Source: Massilia pinisoli | Lineage (GTDB): Bacteria > Pseudomonadota > Gammaproteobacteria > Burkholderiales > Burkholderiaceae_D | Direction: 5' to 3' | Assembly: GCF_024753285.1 (NCBI RefSeq) | Contig: NZ_JANUGW010000025.1 | Span: forward strand, 37,555 to 101,554 | Length of the DNA: 64,000 nucleotides | Shown here: positions 45,525 to 55,046 of the stretch, in pieces | Numbering within the stretch: position 1 is the stretch's first letter | Layout of the letters: each line of letters opens with the position of its first letter | Position numbers and translations under genes: made by a program | The notes under the pieces: model-generated | Databases searched by the model: none | The model's input: only the letters and a program-made list of their open reading frames with translations | What the model was told of the DNA's origin: nothing

Positions 45525-47774
45525 TCATTTCAAACTTGACAAGTACGGCATCGCACGCGACGCCAGCCGGGTGTCGGCTTTCAACATGCCCGACTCGTCG
45601 GCCAGGATGTGGGCCGCTTCCTGCAGGTAGACGTCCTTCGCGTTCTTGGCGGCCTTCTCGGCAGCGAGCTCGGCCGTGAGGCTGCGCTCGTCGCCCTGCA
45701 AGCCGTCGTCGGCGCCCGCGCCTTTCAGCGCCACGTTGGTCTTGCGGGGCGCGGTGGGCATCGGCACCTTGCCGCGCTGTTCCTTGCTGCCCGGGCCGGC
45801 GACCGGCTCGTCCGGATTGTCCTTGCCGGTCAGGCGCGCTTCGCGCAGGCGGGCCTTCGCTTCCTGGTTCTCGCGCTCCTTGCGGCGCACGGCCTCGTTC
45901 AGCGAGATGACGTTGTCCTTGCGCAGCTTCTGCCCCTCGGCGATGTCCTGCTCGATGTCGAGGAAGTCGCGGTCCTTCGTGACGCGGGCGTCATGCTTCT
46001 TCTGCAGCGGGTTGACCAGTTCCTTCAGGTCGCCAGCCTGCATGTACATGGCCGGCTTGATCTGCACCCACGGCAGCGCGTTCTCGTACGACGATTCGCC
46101 AAAGTTGTCGTCGTCCGACGTGACGGGGAACTTGATGTCGGGGGTGACACCGCGCAGCTGCGTCGTGCCGCCGTTGATGCGGAAGAACTGGGCAATCGTC
46201 ATCTTCAGTTCGCCGTACTTCACCTTGTCGTTCTGCGAGAAGCGGTCGAGGTTGATCAGCGTCTGCACGGTGCCCTTGCCGAAGCTCGGCTCACCGATGA
46301 TCAGGCCGCGACCGTAGTCCTGGATGGCGGCCGCGAAGATTTCCGACGCCGACGCCGAACCACGGTTGATCAGCACGCCCATCGGGCCGTCCCACGCGAG
46401 GCCGGCATCCGAGTCGCTCTCGACTTCGACGCGGCCTTCGGCGCTGCGCTGCTGCACGACCGGGCCCTTGTCGATGAACAGGCCCGTCAGCTCGACGGCC
46501 TCGATGAGGGAGCCGCCGCCGTTGTTGCGGAGGTCGATCAGGACGTTGTCGACCTTCTCCTTCTTGAGTTCGCCCAGGATGCGCTTGACGTCGCGGGTGG
46601 CGCTCTTGAAGTCCTTGTCGCCCTTGCGGCGCGCTTCGAAGTCCTGGTAGAACGTCGGCAGCTGGATCACGCCGATGCGACGCTTGACGCCGTTGTCGGT
46701 GACTTCGATGATCTTCTTCTTGGCCGACTGCTCTTCCATGCTGATCTTCTGGCGCACGATCGAGACGGTCGTGTGCTTGCCGTCCTGGCCGGCGTCGGCC
46801 GGGAGCACGTCGAGGCGCACGGTCGAGTTGCGCTCGCCGCGCACGAGCTGCACGACGTCGTCGATGCGCCAGCCCATCACGTCCGTGAACGGGCCGTTGC
46901 CCTGCGCGACGCCGACGATGCGGTCGCCGACCTTCAGCTTGCCGGATTTGTCGGCCGGGCCGCCGGGGACGACTTCGCGGATCACGGTATAGTCGTCGCG
47001 CGACTGCAGCACGGCGCCGATGCCGTCCAGCGACAGGCGCATGGCGATGTCGAAGTTCTCGGCCGAACGGGGGCCCAGGTAGTTCGTGTGCGGCTCGATG
47101 GCCATCGCATACGCGTTCATGAACATCTGGAACACGTCTTCGTTGTTCAGCTTCTTGAGGCGGTTCTGATAGCCTTCGTAGCGTTTATCCAGCGTCTCGC
47201 GGATCGATTTCTCGTCCTTGCCGGCCAGCTTCAGGCGCAGCCAGTCGTTCTTCACGCGGCGGCGCCACAGGTCTTTCGCTTCGTCCTCGTTCTTCGCCCA
47301 GGGCGCCTTCTCGCGGTCGATCTGCAGGGTTTCGTCCGTCGTGAAGTCGAACTTGCCCTTCAACAGCTCGCGGGCATAGGCCATGCGGTCGAAGAAGCGC
47401 TGCTGGTACAGGTTGTAGATCTGGAACGGAACCGTCAGGTCTTCGTTGTTGATCGCATCATCGAGCTTGGTCCGGACGGGCGCGAAGCTGTCGACGTCGG
47501 CCTGCGTGAAGTACAGTTTCTCGCTGTCGAGCGCCTTGAAATAGGCGTCGAAGATCTTCGCGGACAACGCGTCGTCGAGCGGCAATGCCTTGTAGTGGTA
47601 GCGCGACAGCACGCGCGATGCCCACAGGGCGGCCTGGGTCTGGGCGGCGGATGGCTTGAGCTGGACGATGGCGGCCTTGTCGGTCTGGACAGCCGCAACC
47701 TTTTCGGGCTGCGCCGTGACCACGTGGGCCGACATGGCAAACGCCAGCGCGACCATCAACATCTGCTTCTTCAT
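45525..47774 (-). CDS. prc: Carboxy-terminal processing protease Prc/CtpA (S41)
   Basis: A 749-aa periplasmic tail-specific protease. A signal peptide precedes a helical N-terminal domain, a PDZ domain (around 240-320; GIGAVLQSRDDYTVI and GDRIVGVAQGNG) and the S41 peptidase domain with Ser in RGSASASEIFAAAIQDY (near 470) and Lys in PSFGKGTVQ (near 495). The C-terminal DUF3340 region follows. It clips proteins with nonpolar C termini, for example penicillin-binding proteins and cell-wall hydrolases. The start at 47774 has GGAGA upstream. Confidence 0.95.
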   Translation of the reverse strand: MKKQMLMVALAFAMSAHVVTAQPEKVAAVQTDKAAIVQLKPSAAQTQAALWASRVLSRYHYKALPLDDALSAKIFDAYFKALDSEKLYFTQADVDSFAPVRTKLDDAINNEDLTVPFQIYNLYQQRFFDRMAYARELLKGKFDFTTDETLQIDREKAPWAKNEDEAKDLWRRRVKNDWLRLKLAGKDEKSIRETLDKRYEGYQNRLKKLNNEDVFQMFMNAYAMAIEPHTNYLGPRSAENFDIAMRLSLDGIGAVLQSRDDYTVIREVVPGGPADKSGKLKVGDRIVGVAQGNGPFTDVMGWRIDDVVQLVRGERNSTVRLDVLPADAGQDGKHTTVSIVRQKISMEEQSAKKKIIEVTDNGVKRRIGVIQLPTFYQDFEARRKGDKDFKSATRDVKRILGELKKEKVDNVLIDLRNNGGGSLIEAVELTGLFIDKGPVVQQRSAEGRVEVESDSDAGLAWDGPMGVLINRGSASASEIFAAAIQDYGRGLIIGEPSFGKGTVQTLINLDRFSQNDKVKYGELKMTIAQFFRINGGTTQLRGVTPDIKFPVTSDDDNFGESSYENALPWVQIKPAMYMQAGDLKELVNPLQKKHDARVTKDRDFLDIEQDIAEGQKLRKDNVISLNEAVRRKERENQEAKARLREARLTGKDNPDEPVAGPGSKEQRGKVPMPTAPRKTNVALKGAGADDGLQGDERSLTAELAAEKAAKNAKDVYLQEAAHILADESGMLKADTRLASRAMPYLSSLK

Positions 47775-47940
47775 ACTTCGGTTCTCCGGACGGGGGAATG
47801 ATTGGCGATTGCCAGGCGGGGGGCCGGCAATCGCGCCGACGCAACGGCGGATGCGACCCATTCTACAGGATAGCGCAGCGGCGCAGAGCCGGCTTGTACG
47901 CCATTTCAGCCGAGCTTAAGTCTGGCAGGGGTCGCCACGC

Positions 47941-48501
47941 CTACGCTTTTACAAATCGAAACAATGTGCCTGGGTACCAGTACAACGCCGCGCCGACCGC
48001 GCCGATGATCAATAGATAAGGCCAGCTGCGCACGGCGAGCTTCCAGTCCACGGGCGATGGCCAGAACGACAGGAACTGCGGCGCCAGCAGCAACGTCAGC
48101 GCCAGGTCGATGGGACCGAAATGCCATGCCGTGCGCGTGCGCCACCACGCCACCGCCAGCGGCACGAACAGGACGAGCAATGGCGCGAGCGCCGCCGGCG
48201 CCGCGTTATACCAGCGCAGGTTGGCGAACGTGACGGAACCGAGCTCCCACGTACGGCCCTTGCCGCGCGGGATGATCGTGAAGCCGACGGGCTCCGCACC
48301 GAGCAGCAGCCCGACGCCGAAATGCGCGAGTTCATGGCAGAACGTGCCGACGGCGCTGAGCAGGAAGAACGCGGGATGCAGCCGCGTCACGAGCCAAATG
48401 AGGAACGCGAGCGCCATCGACGGCGCGAGGTACAGCGCGATCTCGCCCAGGCCGCAGGCCCAGACGGGCAGATGCGCGGCGCACATTGCCGGCCAGGACA
48501 T
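47941..48501 (-). CDS. Integral membrane protein with HExxH motif (M50-like)
   Basis: A 186-aa protein with about five TM helices. GTFCHELAHFGVGLLLG (His near residue 56) is an HExxH zinc-peptidase-like motif in a TM helix, as in M50 site-2 proteases. A second motif of the M50 type (NxxPxxPxDG) is not visible, and the protein is short, so peptidase activity is uncertain. It is 12 bp downstream of tdk on the same strand. Confidence 0.72.
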   Translation of the reverse strand: MSWPAMCAAHLPVWACGLGEIALYLAPSMALAFLIWLVTRLHPAFFLLSAVGTFCHELAHFGVGLLLGAEPVGFTIIPRGKGRTWELGSVTFANLRWYNAAPAALAPLLVLFVPLAVAWWRTRTAWHFGPIDLALTLLLAPQFLSFWPSPVDWKLAVRSWPYLLIIGAVGAALYWYPGTLFRFVKA

Positions 48502-48513
48502 GGTCGCGCCGCG

Positions 48514-49065
48514 TCAGCCCAGGTAGAAGCAGCGTCCGCAGGCCTGGCGATAGCTCTCGTTGCCGCCGATGCTGACCTGCTCCCCTTCGCGCAGACGGCG
48601 CCCCTCGGCGTCGACGCGGATGTTCATCGTCGCCTTCTTGCCGCACGTGCAAATGTTCTTGATTTCCTCGATGTCGTCGGCCAGCGCCAGCAGATACGCG
48701 GAGCCGGGGAACGGCTCGCCGCGGAAATCGCTGCGCAGGCCGTAGCAGATCACGGGCACGCCCCGCACCTGGGCCACCTGGTGCAGCTGCACGACCTGCT
48801 CTTTCGTGAGGAACTGGGCTTCGTCGACGAGGACGCACGCCACGGCGGGCGTCCGTTCCAGGAAGTTGGTGGTCTTGTCGAACACGTCGGTCTGACGGTG
48901 CGGTCCGAGGCGCGACGTGATCTGGCCGACGCCGTAGCGGTCGTCGATGGCGGCCGTATACAACTGGACCTTCTGGCCCTGCTCCTCGTAGTTGTGCGCC
49001 ACCTGCAGCAGCGACGTCGATTTGCCGGCGTTCATCGCCGAATACCTGAAATAGAGTTTTGCCAC
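48514..49065 (-). CDS. tdk: Thymidine kinase
   Basis: A 183-aa salvage enzyme that phosphorylates thymidine with ATP. Walker A-like SAMNAGKSTSLLQ, Walker B VLVDEAQFLTKEQV and a C-terminal zinc ribbon (CTCGKKA and CGRCFYLG) are visible. The start is GTG at 49065 with AGGCAAG upstream. Confidence 0.96.
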   Translation of the reverse strand: MAKLYFRYSAMNAGKSTSLLQVAHNYEEQGQKVQLYTAAIDDRYGVGQITSRLGPHRQTDVFDKTTNFLERTPAVACVLVDEAQFLTKEQVVQLHQVAQVRGVPVICYGLRSDFRGEPFPGSAYLLALADDIEEIKNICTCGKKATMNIRVDAEGRRLREGEQVSIGGNESYRQACGRCFYLG

Positions 49066-49138
49066 TGCTTGCCTGACCGGATGACCGTTGTACGATCCGG
49101 CGATTATAGCAATCCGGCCCGGCCCCGCGCCAGCCGGC

Positions 49139-51373
49139 TCAGTCGCCCGGATGGTATGTGCGCTCGAGGTGTTTTTCGATGTCCGCCCGGTAGTACAGGA
49201 CGTCCTTGAATTCGCCGCGGCTGTACATCGCCGCCTGGTCCGCGAAATGCGGCGACGCCGGGTCGCCGCTCTCGCCGCCCGCGAGGATGCTCTTCGCGCG
49301 CACGCGCGTCCCGAATTCGACGGCCGCGACGAAACTGTTGCCGCGGTCGCCGTAGATGCGCTTCGTCGTCTGCGGCGCCGTCATGCCGAACGACGCCAAT
49401 GAACCCCAGTTCGCCGACGTGAAGCCGACGGGCAGGCTCGGCTTGCTGTCGTCGTAGCGCTGGTCCACGGCGCCGGACAGCCTTTGGTACCGGTTGATCT
49501 CGCCCCACGGCGTTCTCCAGTCGCCGAAGTCCGCCTGCAGTTTGTCGCTCGCGCGCGCCAGCGCGTCCAGGCGCTCGCGCGGCGTCAGACGGGTCTGCAC
49601 GAAATCGATCACGGGCATGTGGGCCTCCTTCGCGCGGGCCGACGACTGCTTCACCATGTCCTGTCCCCAGTACACCGCGAGCGACGTCGGCACCGACGTC
49701 GTCGAGAAGCGCAGGTCCCAGCCGCGCAGCAGCGCCACCTGGGCGGCCAGGCGGGCCTTCAGCGGATCGGCGTCCGGCAGCGCGTCCCAATCCTTCACGA
49801 CGGCCGGCACGAGGGGCTCGAACGCCGTCAAGTAGCTGTCGTAGGCTTTCGCGATGAGGCCATCGAGCGTGAGGTCGTGCGCGTCGTGCAGCACGCGCTC
49901 CGCGTGGATGCCGCGCGGGTTCTGCGGCAGCGACCACATGTACGGCGGATACTTCGAACAATCGGGGCTGCTCTCACCGAAGCCCGTGCACGGCCAGTTG
50001 TTCGTGTTCGAGATGTACCCGCTCTTCGGATTGAACACGGTGATCGTTTCCGCCACGTCGTGCAAGCCCTGCCACTCCGTCGCGGGGTCGCTGCCGTCGA
50101 CGGGCTTCGTCCAGTCGAAGCGCGGGTCGCGGCGCGGGATGAAGTTCCCGTGGAAGTAGGCGATATTCCCGTCCGCATCCGCGTACACCGTGTTGTTCGA
50201 CGAATTCGTCCGCAACTGCATGACCTTGTAGAACGCCGCGTAGTCGCGCGCCTTCGTGCGGCCGTACGATTGCATCAGCGCGTGCATCGGATCGTTCATC
50301 ATTTTCACCGACACCCACTTGCCGTCCTGCGCGCGGATCACGGGACCGTGGTGCGTGAAGTAGGCGGTGACGGTGCTGCTTGCCATGCCTTTATCCGTGC
50401 GGTACGGCAGCGTGATGGTCTTTGCACGCACGGCGCGTTCTGTGCCGCCGTAGCGGTAGGTCCAGCGGCCATCGTGCGAGCTCACCGTCTCCAGGTATTC
50501 GTCGATGACGTCGCCGCCGCCCGACGTGTGCATCCAGCCGATGCGGTCATTGAAACCCTGGTAGACGAAGAACTGGCCCCACGTGACGGCGCCGTACGCA
50601 TTGAGGCCTTCTTCGCTGACCATATGGATCTCGGGGCGGAAGTAGAACGACGTGTGCGGATTGATCATCAACAGCGCGTGCCCGTCCGCCGTGCGGCGCG
50701 GTGCGATGGCGAACCCGTTCGACCCGCGCGGTTCGGGATCGAACCCAGGCCCGGCGTCGGCCCGTGCGACGGCAGGCTGCGGCGCCTTGCCGTAGAACGC
50801 CTCCAGTCCTTTCAGGCTGATGGTCTCGATGTCGCCGCCGATGCTGCCCTCGCTGAACGCAAGCGCCATCCAGGGCTCGAACCGCCTGATCAGCTTCGGT
50901 CTGACCTGCGGATGCGTGACGAGATACCAGTTCAAGGCGTCGGCGTACGCATCCATCAGCGCCTTCAGCCAGGCGGGACTCGCCGCATAGGTCGCCTTCA
51001 GCTCGACCGGGTCGATGTACAGCTTCATGCGCAGGTCGCGCCAGATTTCCTTCTCGCCCTCCACCTCCGCCAACCGCCCGAGCGCGTTGATGTAATTGAG
51101 CTCGACGCGGTTGAAATCGTCCTCGGCCTGCGCGAACAGCATGCCGAACACGGCGTCCGCATCCGTCTTGCCGAACACGTGCGGGATGCCCCAGGTGTCG
51201 CGCAGGATCGTCACGCGCCGCGCCGTCGCGCGCATGCGCGCGAGGTCCGCGGGCGCGAAGGCCGCCGCGGTGTCCGCAGGTTGCGGTGACGCCGCTTGCG
51301 CATGGATGGGCTGAGCCAGCACGCACAGCGCGGCGCAGGCGGCAACAAACGGCGTCAAGCGGGGCATCGTCAT
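49139..51373 (-). CDS. Penicillin acylase family N-terminal nucleophile hydrolase
   Basis: A 744-aa secreted Ntn-hydrolase of the penicillin amidase (S45) family. A signal peptide ends near TPFVAACAALCVLAQPIHA. A small-chain domain is followed by the autocatalytic cleavage region GSNGFAI near residue 217, where the serine should become the new N-terminal nucleophile. NNWPCTGFGESSP also lies in the beta-chain. Relatives cleave beta-lactams, acyl-homoserine lactones or aculeacin; the substrate cannot be told. The ATG has GGAG five bases upstream and lies 13 bp after the ParB-like gene. Confidence 0.9.
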   Translation of the reverse strand: MTMPRLTPFVAACAALCVLAQPIHAQAASPQPADTAAAFAPADLARMRATARRVTILRDTWGIPHVFGKTDADAVFGMLFAQAEDDFNRVELNYINALGRLAEVEGEKEIWRDLRMKLYIDPVELKATYAASPAWLKALMDAYADALNWYLVTHPQVRPKLIRRFEPWMALAFSEGSIGGDIETISLKGLEAFYGKAPQPAVARADAGPGFDPEPRGSNGFAIAPRRTADGHALLMINPHTSFYFRPEIHMVSEEGLNAYGAVTWGQFFVYQGFNDRIGWMHTSGGGDVIDEYLETVSSHDGRWTYRYGGTERAVRAKTITLPYRTDKGMASSTVTAYFTHHGPVIRAQDGKWVSVKMMNDPMHALMQSYGRTKARDYAAFYKVMQLRTNSSNNTVYADADGNIAYFHGNFIPRRDPRFDWTKPVDGSDPATEWQGLHDVAETITVFNPKSGYISNTNNWPCTGFGESSPDCSKYPPYMWSLPQNPRGIHAERVLHDAHDLTLDGLIAKAYDSYLTAFEPLVPAVVKDWDALPDADPLKARLAAQVALLRGWDLRFSTTSVPTSLAVYWGQDMVKQSSARAKEAHMPVIDFVQTRLTPRERLDALARASDKLQADFGDWRTPWGEINRYQRLSGAVDQRYDDSKPSLPVGFTSANWGSLASFGMTAPQTTKRIYGDRGNSFVAAVEFGTRVRAKSILAGGESGDPASPHFADQAAMYSRGEFKDVLYYRADIEKHLERTYHPGD

Positions 51374-51386
51374 GGGGACTCCGGGA

Positions 51387-52193
51387 TCAGGCGGCGCCGA
51401 GCGCTGCCAGCTTCTGGCGCAGCACCTCGTTTTCCGTCATCAGGGTAGCGACGCGGTCCTTCAATTCGCCGACCTGGCTGCGCAATGCCTTGACCTGGTC
51501 TTCCGGCGAATCGGACACGGTCTCCTTCTTCGGCTTCGCGCCGGCCTTCTGCTCGCGCACGTGGCGTGCTGCCTGCTGCAATTCCTTGCGGCCACCGGCG
51601 ACGGCGGCGACCTGCGCTTCCGGCGGCAGCGACGCGACGCTGGCCGCGGCGCTGACGGAAATGGTCCCGCTGCGCACCGCGTCGACCAGTTCCGGCGCGG
51701 CCGTCTTGCGGATGCGCTCGATCTGGCTCAGCGTGTTCGCCGACACGCGCGCGGCCTTGGCGACATCCTCGCGCGTGCTCCACGGCGGATCGGACGGGTC
51801 GTCGGCAGCGTCGGGCGCGGCCTGTTCCGGCGCGGCGTCGGGCGGCTGCTGTGCGGCGCGCTGGGCGGCCCGCGCGGCGACGATCTCTTTTTTGCGCAGC
51901 GCCAGCATGCCGCGCTGGAAGTCGGACACGCTGCGGCGCGCGAGGTTATTGTCGATCACCCACAGCATGACGTCTTCGAGCGAGTCGAATTTGTCGTTGG
52001 CGACGGTGCGGAACGGGATGCCGTGCTTCTTGCAGATGTCGTATCGATTATGGCCGTCGATCAGCACGTCGCGCCACAGCACGAGCGCATCGCGGCACCC
52101 GTCGGCCAGGAGGCTGCGTTCGAGCGCCGCGTACTCGACGGGCGTAAGGGGATCGATGAAAGAGCGGAGTTCGTCGTTGATCGTGATGTCCAA
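51387..52193 (-). CDS. ParB/Srx-fold protein with helix-turn-helix (plasmid-replication-like)
   Basis: A 268-aa protein. The N-terminal ParB/Srx-like segment (LVLWRDVLIDGHNRYDIC, IDNNLARRSVSDF) contains the GHNR motif. A linker, an HTH-like region (AKAARVSANTLSQIERI) and a C-terminal coiled coil (QVKALRSQVGELKDRVA) follow. The start is TTG at 52193, preceded by AAGGAAAACCA. The family acts in DNA binding or partition-like regulation; here the location is chromosomal and near a tRNA. Function unresolved. Confidence 0.82.
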   Translation of the reverse strand: MDITINDELRSFIDPLTPVEYAALERSLLADGCRDALVLWRDVLIDGHNRYDICKKHGIPFRTVANDKFDSLEDVMLWVIDNNLARRSVSDFQRGMLALRKKEIVAARAAQRAAQQPPDAAPEQAAPDAADDPSDPPWSTREDVAKAARVSANTLSQIERIRKTAAPELVDAVRSGTISVSAAASVASLPPEAQVAAVAGGRKELQQAARHVREQKAGAKPKKETVSDSPEDQVKALRSQVGELKDRVATLMTENEVLRQKLAALGAA

Positions 52194-52327
52194 TGGTTTT
52201 CCTTGCTTGAGTCCTGGCGCGCGGTGACGGCCGCACGCGTATCGACCCGCATGCTACACCAAGCGCGGTGACAAGGCTGGCCGAACGGGTGCACAATTAT
52301 CCGCACTCAGCTGTTGGAGAAGGATCG

Positions 52328-52600
52328 ATGAACCGCCGCCGCGACCGCATTTCCGCCCTGTTGATCGACGCCGTACTCGATGCCAGCCCGCAACATGGCA
52401 TCGCCCGCGCCGCGCGCCTGCTGCACGAGGACGGCGTACCGATCGACGTGGCCCTGCGCGTACTGACGCGCCCCGTGCAGCGCCGCCACGGCCCGCCGCG
52501 CGTGCACCCTGTCGTGGCCGTCGCGAGCGTTTTGTTCGCACCGTTCGGCTCGGCCGACCGGTGGCCGGCGCCGGCGAACCGGTCGTTGCGCTCCTTCTGA
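52328..52600 (+). CDS. Small hypothetical protein
   Basis: A 90-aa basic protein (MNRRRDRISALLIDAVLD ...) with a GGAGAAGGA site before the ATG. It has a helical N-terminal half and Arg/Pro-rich C-terminal part. No family recognised. It diverges from the ParB-like gene. Confidence 0.55.
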   Translation: MNRRRDRISALLIDAVLDASPQHGIARAARLLHEDGVPIDVALRVLTRPVQRRHGPPRVHPVVAVASVLFAPFGSADRWPAPANRSLRSF

Positions 52601-52671
52601 CGCTCTCCGGATCGTCAACGTTGCATTTTCGACCCTGGACAGGCCTTGGCTGTGCTAGAATCCTGCGCGCT

Positions 52672-52758
52672 GCCCGGATGGTGAAACTGGTAGACACCCG
52701 GGACTTAAAATCCCGTGCTAGCAATGGCGTGCCGGTTCGATCCCGGCTCCGGGCACCA
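52672..52758 (+). tRNA. tRNA-Leu (UAA)
   Basis: An 87-nt class II tRNA with encoded CCA. The acceptor stem GCCCGGA/TCCGGGC pairs fully, a D arm GGTAGAC is present, the anticodon loop CTTAAAA gives anticodon TAA (52706-52708), and there is a long variable arm and a TpsiC arm GGTTCGATCC. It is the likely attachment site of the adjacent island: the integrase gene begins 185 bp downstream, and the 3' half of tRNA genes is a common attB. Confidence 0.97.
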
Positions 52759-52791
52759 TCAGATCGTCTCTCGCCCTTCCCTACCGTCCCC

Positions 52792-52827
52792 AAACCTGCC
52801 GTCTTCCCTATGACGCGGCGGGTTTTT
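52792..52827 (+). terminator. Probable terminator after tRNA-Leu
   Basis: CCTGCCG (52795-52801) and CGGCGGG (52816-52822) pair with one G-U-type wobble, and TTTTTATT follows. Confidence 0.65.
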
Positions 52828-52871
52828 ATTGTTCAGTTTGTCTCAGGTCAGCGCTGACCAGCGCAGAGCTT

Positions 52872-52924
52872 TGACGGTATCTGTGACGGTATACGCCAGA
52901 TGAGTAAAGTCGTATACCGTCACA
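52872..52924. repeat. Inverted repeat plus direct half-site upstream of the integrase
   Basis: Perfect 13-bp arms TGTGACGGTATAC (52882-52894) and GTATACCGTCACA (52912-52924) with a 17-bp spacer. A further half-site TGACGGTAT (52872-52880) directly precedes them, and another TGACGGTATGTAC recurs inside the integrase gene near 53010. This looks like an operator or integrase arm-site array. Confidence 0.75.
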
Positions 52925-52942
52925 CGACTGATTGGAGGTGGA

Positions 52943-54133
52943 ATGGCACTCACGGACACATTCGTCAGGACGGTCAAACCGACCGGCAAGGCGGCTAAGT
53001 ATACGGACGGTGACGGTATGTACTTGCTCGTTACCTCGGCGGGCAAGTACTGGCGGATGGACTATCGATTCCTTGGCAAGCGAAAAACTCTCGCACTCGG
53101 CACCTACCCGGAAACCTCCTTGGCCAAAGCGCGGGGCCGCGGCAGCGAGGCGAGGACGATGCTCGCAGACGGTCTAGACCCAGGCGACGAAAAGCGCAAA
53201 GCGAAACAAACCAAGCTTGCCAGGGCTGCACAGACATTTCAACAGGTCGCCGAACTATGGCTGGAGAAGACTGCGTCAAGCCGGGCCGCCACGACGCAGG
53301 ATAAAGTGCACGGCTACCTCAAGCGCAACATCTTCCCCACGATCGGCAACGCCCCGATCTCCTCACTCAAGGCGACCGATATGCTCGCGTGCTTGCGGAA
53401 GATGGAGGCGCGCGGCGTCGGAGAGTCCACCCACCGGGTCAAACAGATCTGCGGCCAGGTCTTCCGCTTTGCGGTTGCCAGCGGAATGGTCGAGCGAGAC
53501 TTCACCGTGGATCTGAAGGGCGCCCTCAAGGTGATCAAGACGAAGCACTACGCTGCGGTTACTGAACCGCAGGACGTCCGCAAGCTGATGACGGCGATCT
53601 ATGCGTATCACGGTCATCCCTATGCAATCGCAGCGCTCAAGCTGTCAGCCCTACTCTTCGTTCGTCCAGGTGAACTCCGCTCGGCGGAGTGGGCGCATGT
53701 CGACCTCGATGCGGCTGAATGGCGGATCCCAGGTGAGAAGATGAAGATGGGGCTCGATCATATCGTCCCCCTTTCGAAGCAGGCCCTCGCGATCCTTCGT
53801 GGCCTGAAACCGATGACAGGCCATGGCAGGTACGTCCTACCAAGTATACGCACGGACGAACGCTGCATGAGCGAAAACACCGTCAACGCGGCGCTGCGGA
53901 ACATGGGGTACGAGAACGAAGTAATGACCGCACATGGCTTTCGTGCGATGGCGCGAACGATACTTGACGAAGTGCTTGGGGAGCGTGTTGATCTCATCGA
54001 ACACCAGTTAGCGCACTCGGTGATCGATCCGAACGGGCGCGCGTATAACCGGACGGCACACCTACCAGCGCGTAAAGAGATGATGCAGCGGTGGGCGGAC
54101 TACCTTGACCAGATCAGGCTAGGCCCACTTTAG
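52943..54133 (+). CDS. int: P4-type tyrosine integrase
   Basis: A 396-aa site-specific recombinase with an N-terminal arm-binding domain of the DUF4102 type (ALTDTFVRTVKPTGKAAKYT), a core-binding SAM-like domain (around 95-190) and the catalytic domain. Catalytic residues visible are R241 (FVRPGELRSAEW), H331 and R334 (HGFRAMA), H358 (EHQLAH) and Y368 (AYNRTAH). It integrates islands into tRNA genes. The gene lies just downstream of tRNA-Leu in the same direction. Operator-like inverted repeats precede its ATG (GGAGGTGG). Confidence 0.96.
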   Translation: MALTDTFVRTVKPTGKAAKYTDGDGMYLLVTSAGKYWRMDYRFLGKRKTLALGTYPETSLAKARGRGSEARTMLADGLDPGDEKRKAKQTKLARAAQTFQQVAELWLEKTASSRAATTQDKVHGYLKRNIFPTIGNAPISSLKATDMLACLRKMEARGVGESTHRVKQICGQVFRFAVASGMVERDFTVDLKGALKVIKTKHYAAVTEPQDVRKLMTAIYAYHGHPYAIAALKLSALLFVRPGELRSAEWAHVDLDAAEWRIPGEKMKMGLDHIVPLSKQALAILRGLKPMTGHGRYVLPSIRTDERCMSENTVNAALRNMGYENEVMTAHGFRAMARTILDEVLGERVDLIEHQLAHSVIDPNGRAYNRTAHLPARKEMMQRWADYLDQIRLGPL

Positions 54134-54727
54134 GGAGCGCCTCAAACATTTCAGTGCAATCCCGGCCTGACTCACACTAACCGACCTCCACAAAAGCCGG
54201 GGCGGTTCATCTACATCTATTGGGTTCAAGGTAAGGTTGGCTTCTCTGAGCGCCCTGAATATCGCTACGTGTTGCACGTAGTCGATCATGGGGCCTCTCA
54301 ACTCATCTTCTCCGGCAACCAAATGAAAATTCTTCTCAATCAACTCGACCGCTCGATAGTGATTGGGCAATAAGCACTGTGACTCAACGAGCCGACCAGC
54401 TTCAGTTGGCATGTTCTCGGCACTCACATGTAGACCTGGCACCTTCTTCCAGACGGCACCGTCGATCATAAGATACAGCGTTAAAGGCCAAAGAAACTCA
54501 TCAAGTCGGCGCTGGAGAAGATCGATTTGTCCATCAATAATTCGAAGTGACGCCTCTCGCTTACGTCGGGCCGAATCATCAATGGCCAATAGGTGGCGAT
54601 CACGCGATTTGGAGCACATATTTAAGATATGGGTAAGGAGGCCGCCGAACAAAATTCCAACCAATGCGAGCGCGGCCTTGTCCCATACAAGAAGACGTAA
54701 ACTGTCTTGGTATGTCATCGGTGTCAT
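54119..54727 (-). CDS. Hypothetical membrane-anchored protein
   Basis: A 202-aa protein whose last codons overlap the integrase end by 15 bp (convergent). One TM helix near the N terminus (ALALVGILFGGLLTHIL) is followed by a basic segment and an alpha-helical cytoplasmic or periplasmic body (GQIDLLQRRLDEFLWPLTLY). The ATG at 54727 follows GGAAAAG. No family recognised; the architecture recalls small helical proteins in islands and prophages. Confidence 0.62.
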   Translation of the reverse strand: MTPMTYQDSLRLLVWDKAALALVGILFGGLLTHILNMCSKSRDRHLLAIDDSARRKREASLRIIDGQIDLLQRRLDEFLWPLTLYLMIDGAVWKKVPGLHVSAENMPTEAGRLVESQCLLPNHYRAVELIEKNFHLVAGEDELRGPMIDYVQHVAIFRALREANLTLNPIDVDEPPRLLWRSVSVSQAGIALKCLRRSLKWA

Positions 54728-54819
54728 GTGTCTTTTCCGGTCAGTTAGTAGGTTCAACGAACGGAGTGTCCAATGTGCGCTTACCGATGGACTTTTTGCG
54801 CCTCAACAGCTCCATGTCA

Positions 54820-55035
54820 TTAGCCCCGGCGAACATCGATTCTCCGTCTTCGAATGACTTCGCGCTCGTCATCAAATTGCGAATCGATATCATACAGGTA
54901 GGTCCGCAAGCCGTGGAATTGTTCCAGGACACGATCAAGCATCGCGTGTACCTTTGCTAGCCGGTCATTCAGGTACCACCCATGTGCGAACCATACGACG
55001 GCGCTGGTGATGATCACTGTACTTTCGATGCTCAT
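54820..55035 (-). CDS. Small single-TM hypothetical protein
   Basis: A 71-aa protein, one N-terminal TM helix (VIITSAVVWFAHGWYL), then a charged helical tail ending RRRRIDVRRG. GGGAAA precedes the ATG. Function unknown; it could be a partner of the similar protein encoded downstream. Confidence 0.6.
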   Translation of the reverse strand: MSIESTVIITSAVVWFAHGWYLNDRLAKVHAMLDRVLEQFHGLRTYLYDIDSQFDDEREVIRRRRIDVRRG

Positions 55036-55046
55036 GGGTTTCCCGT

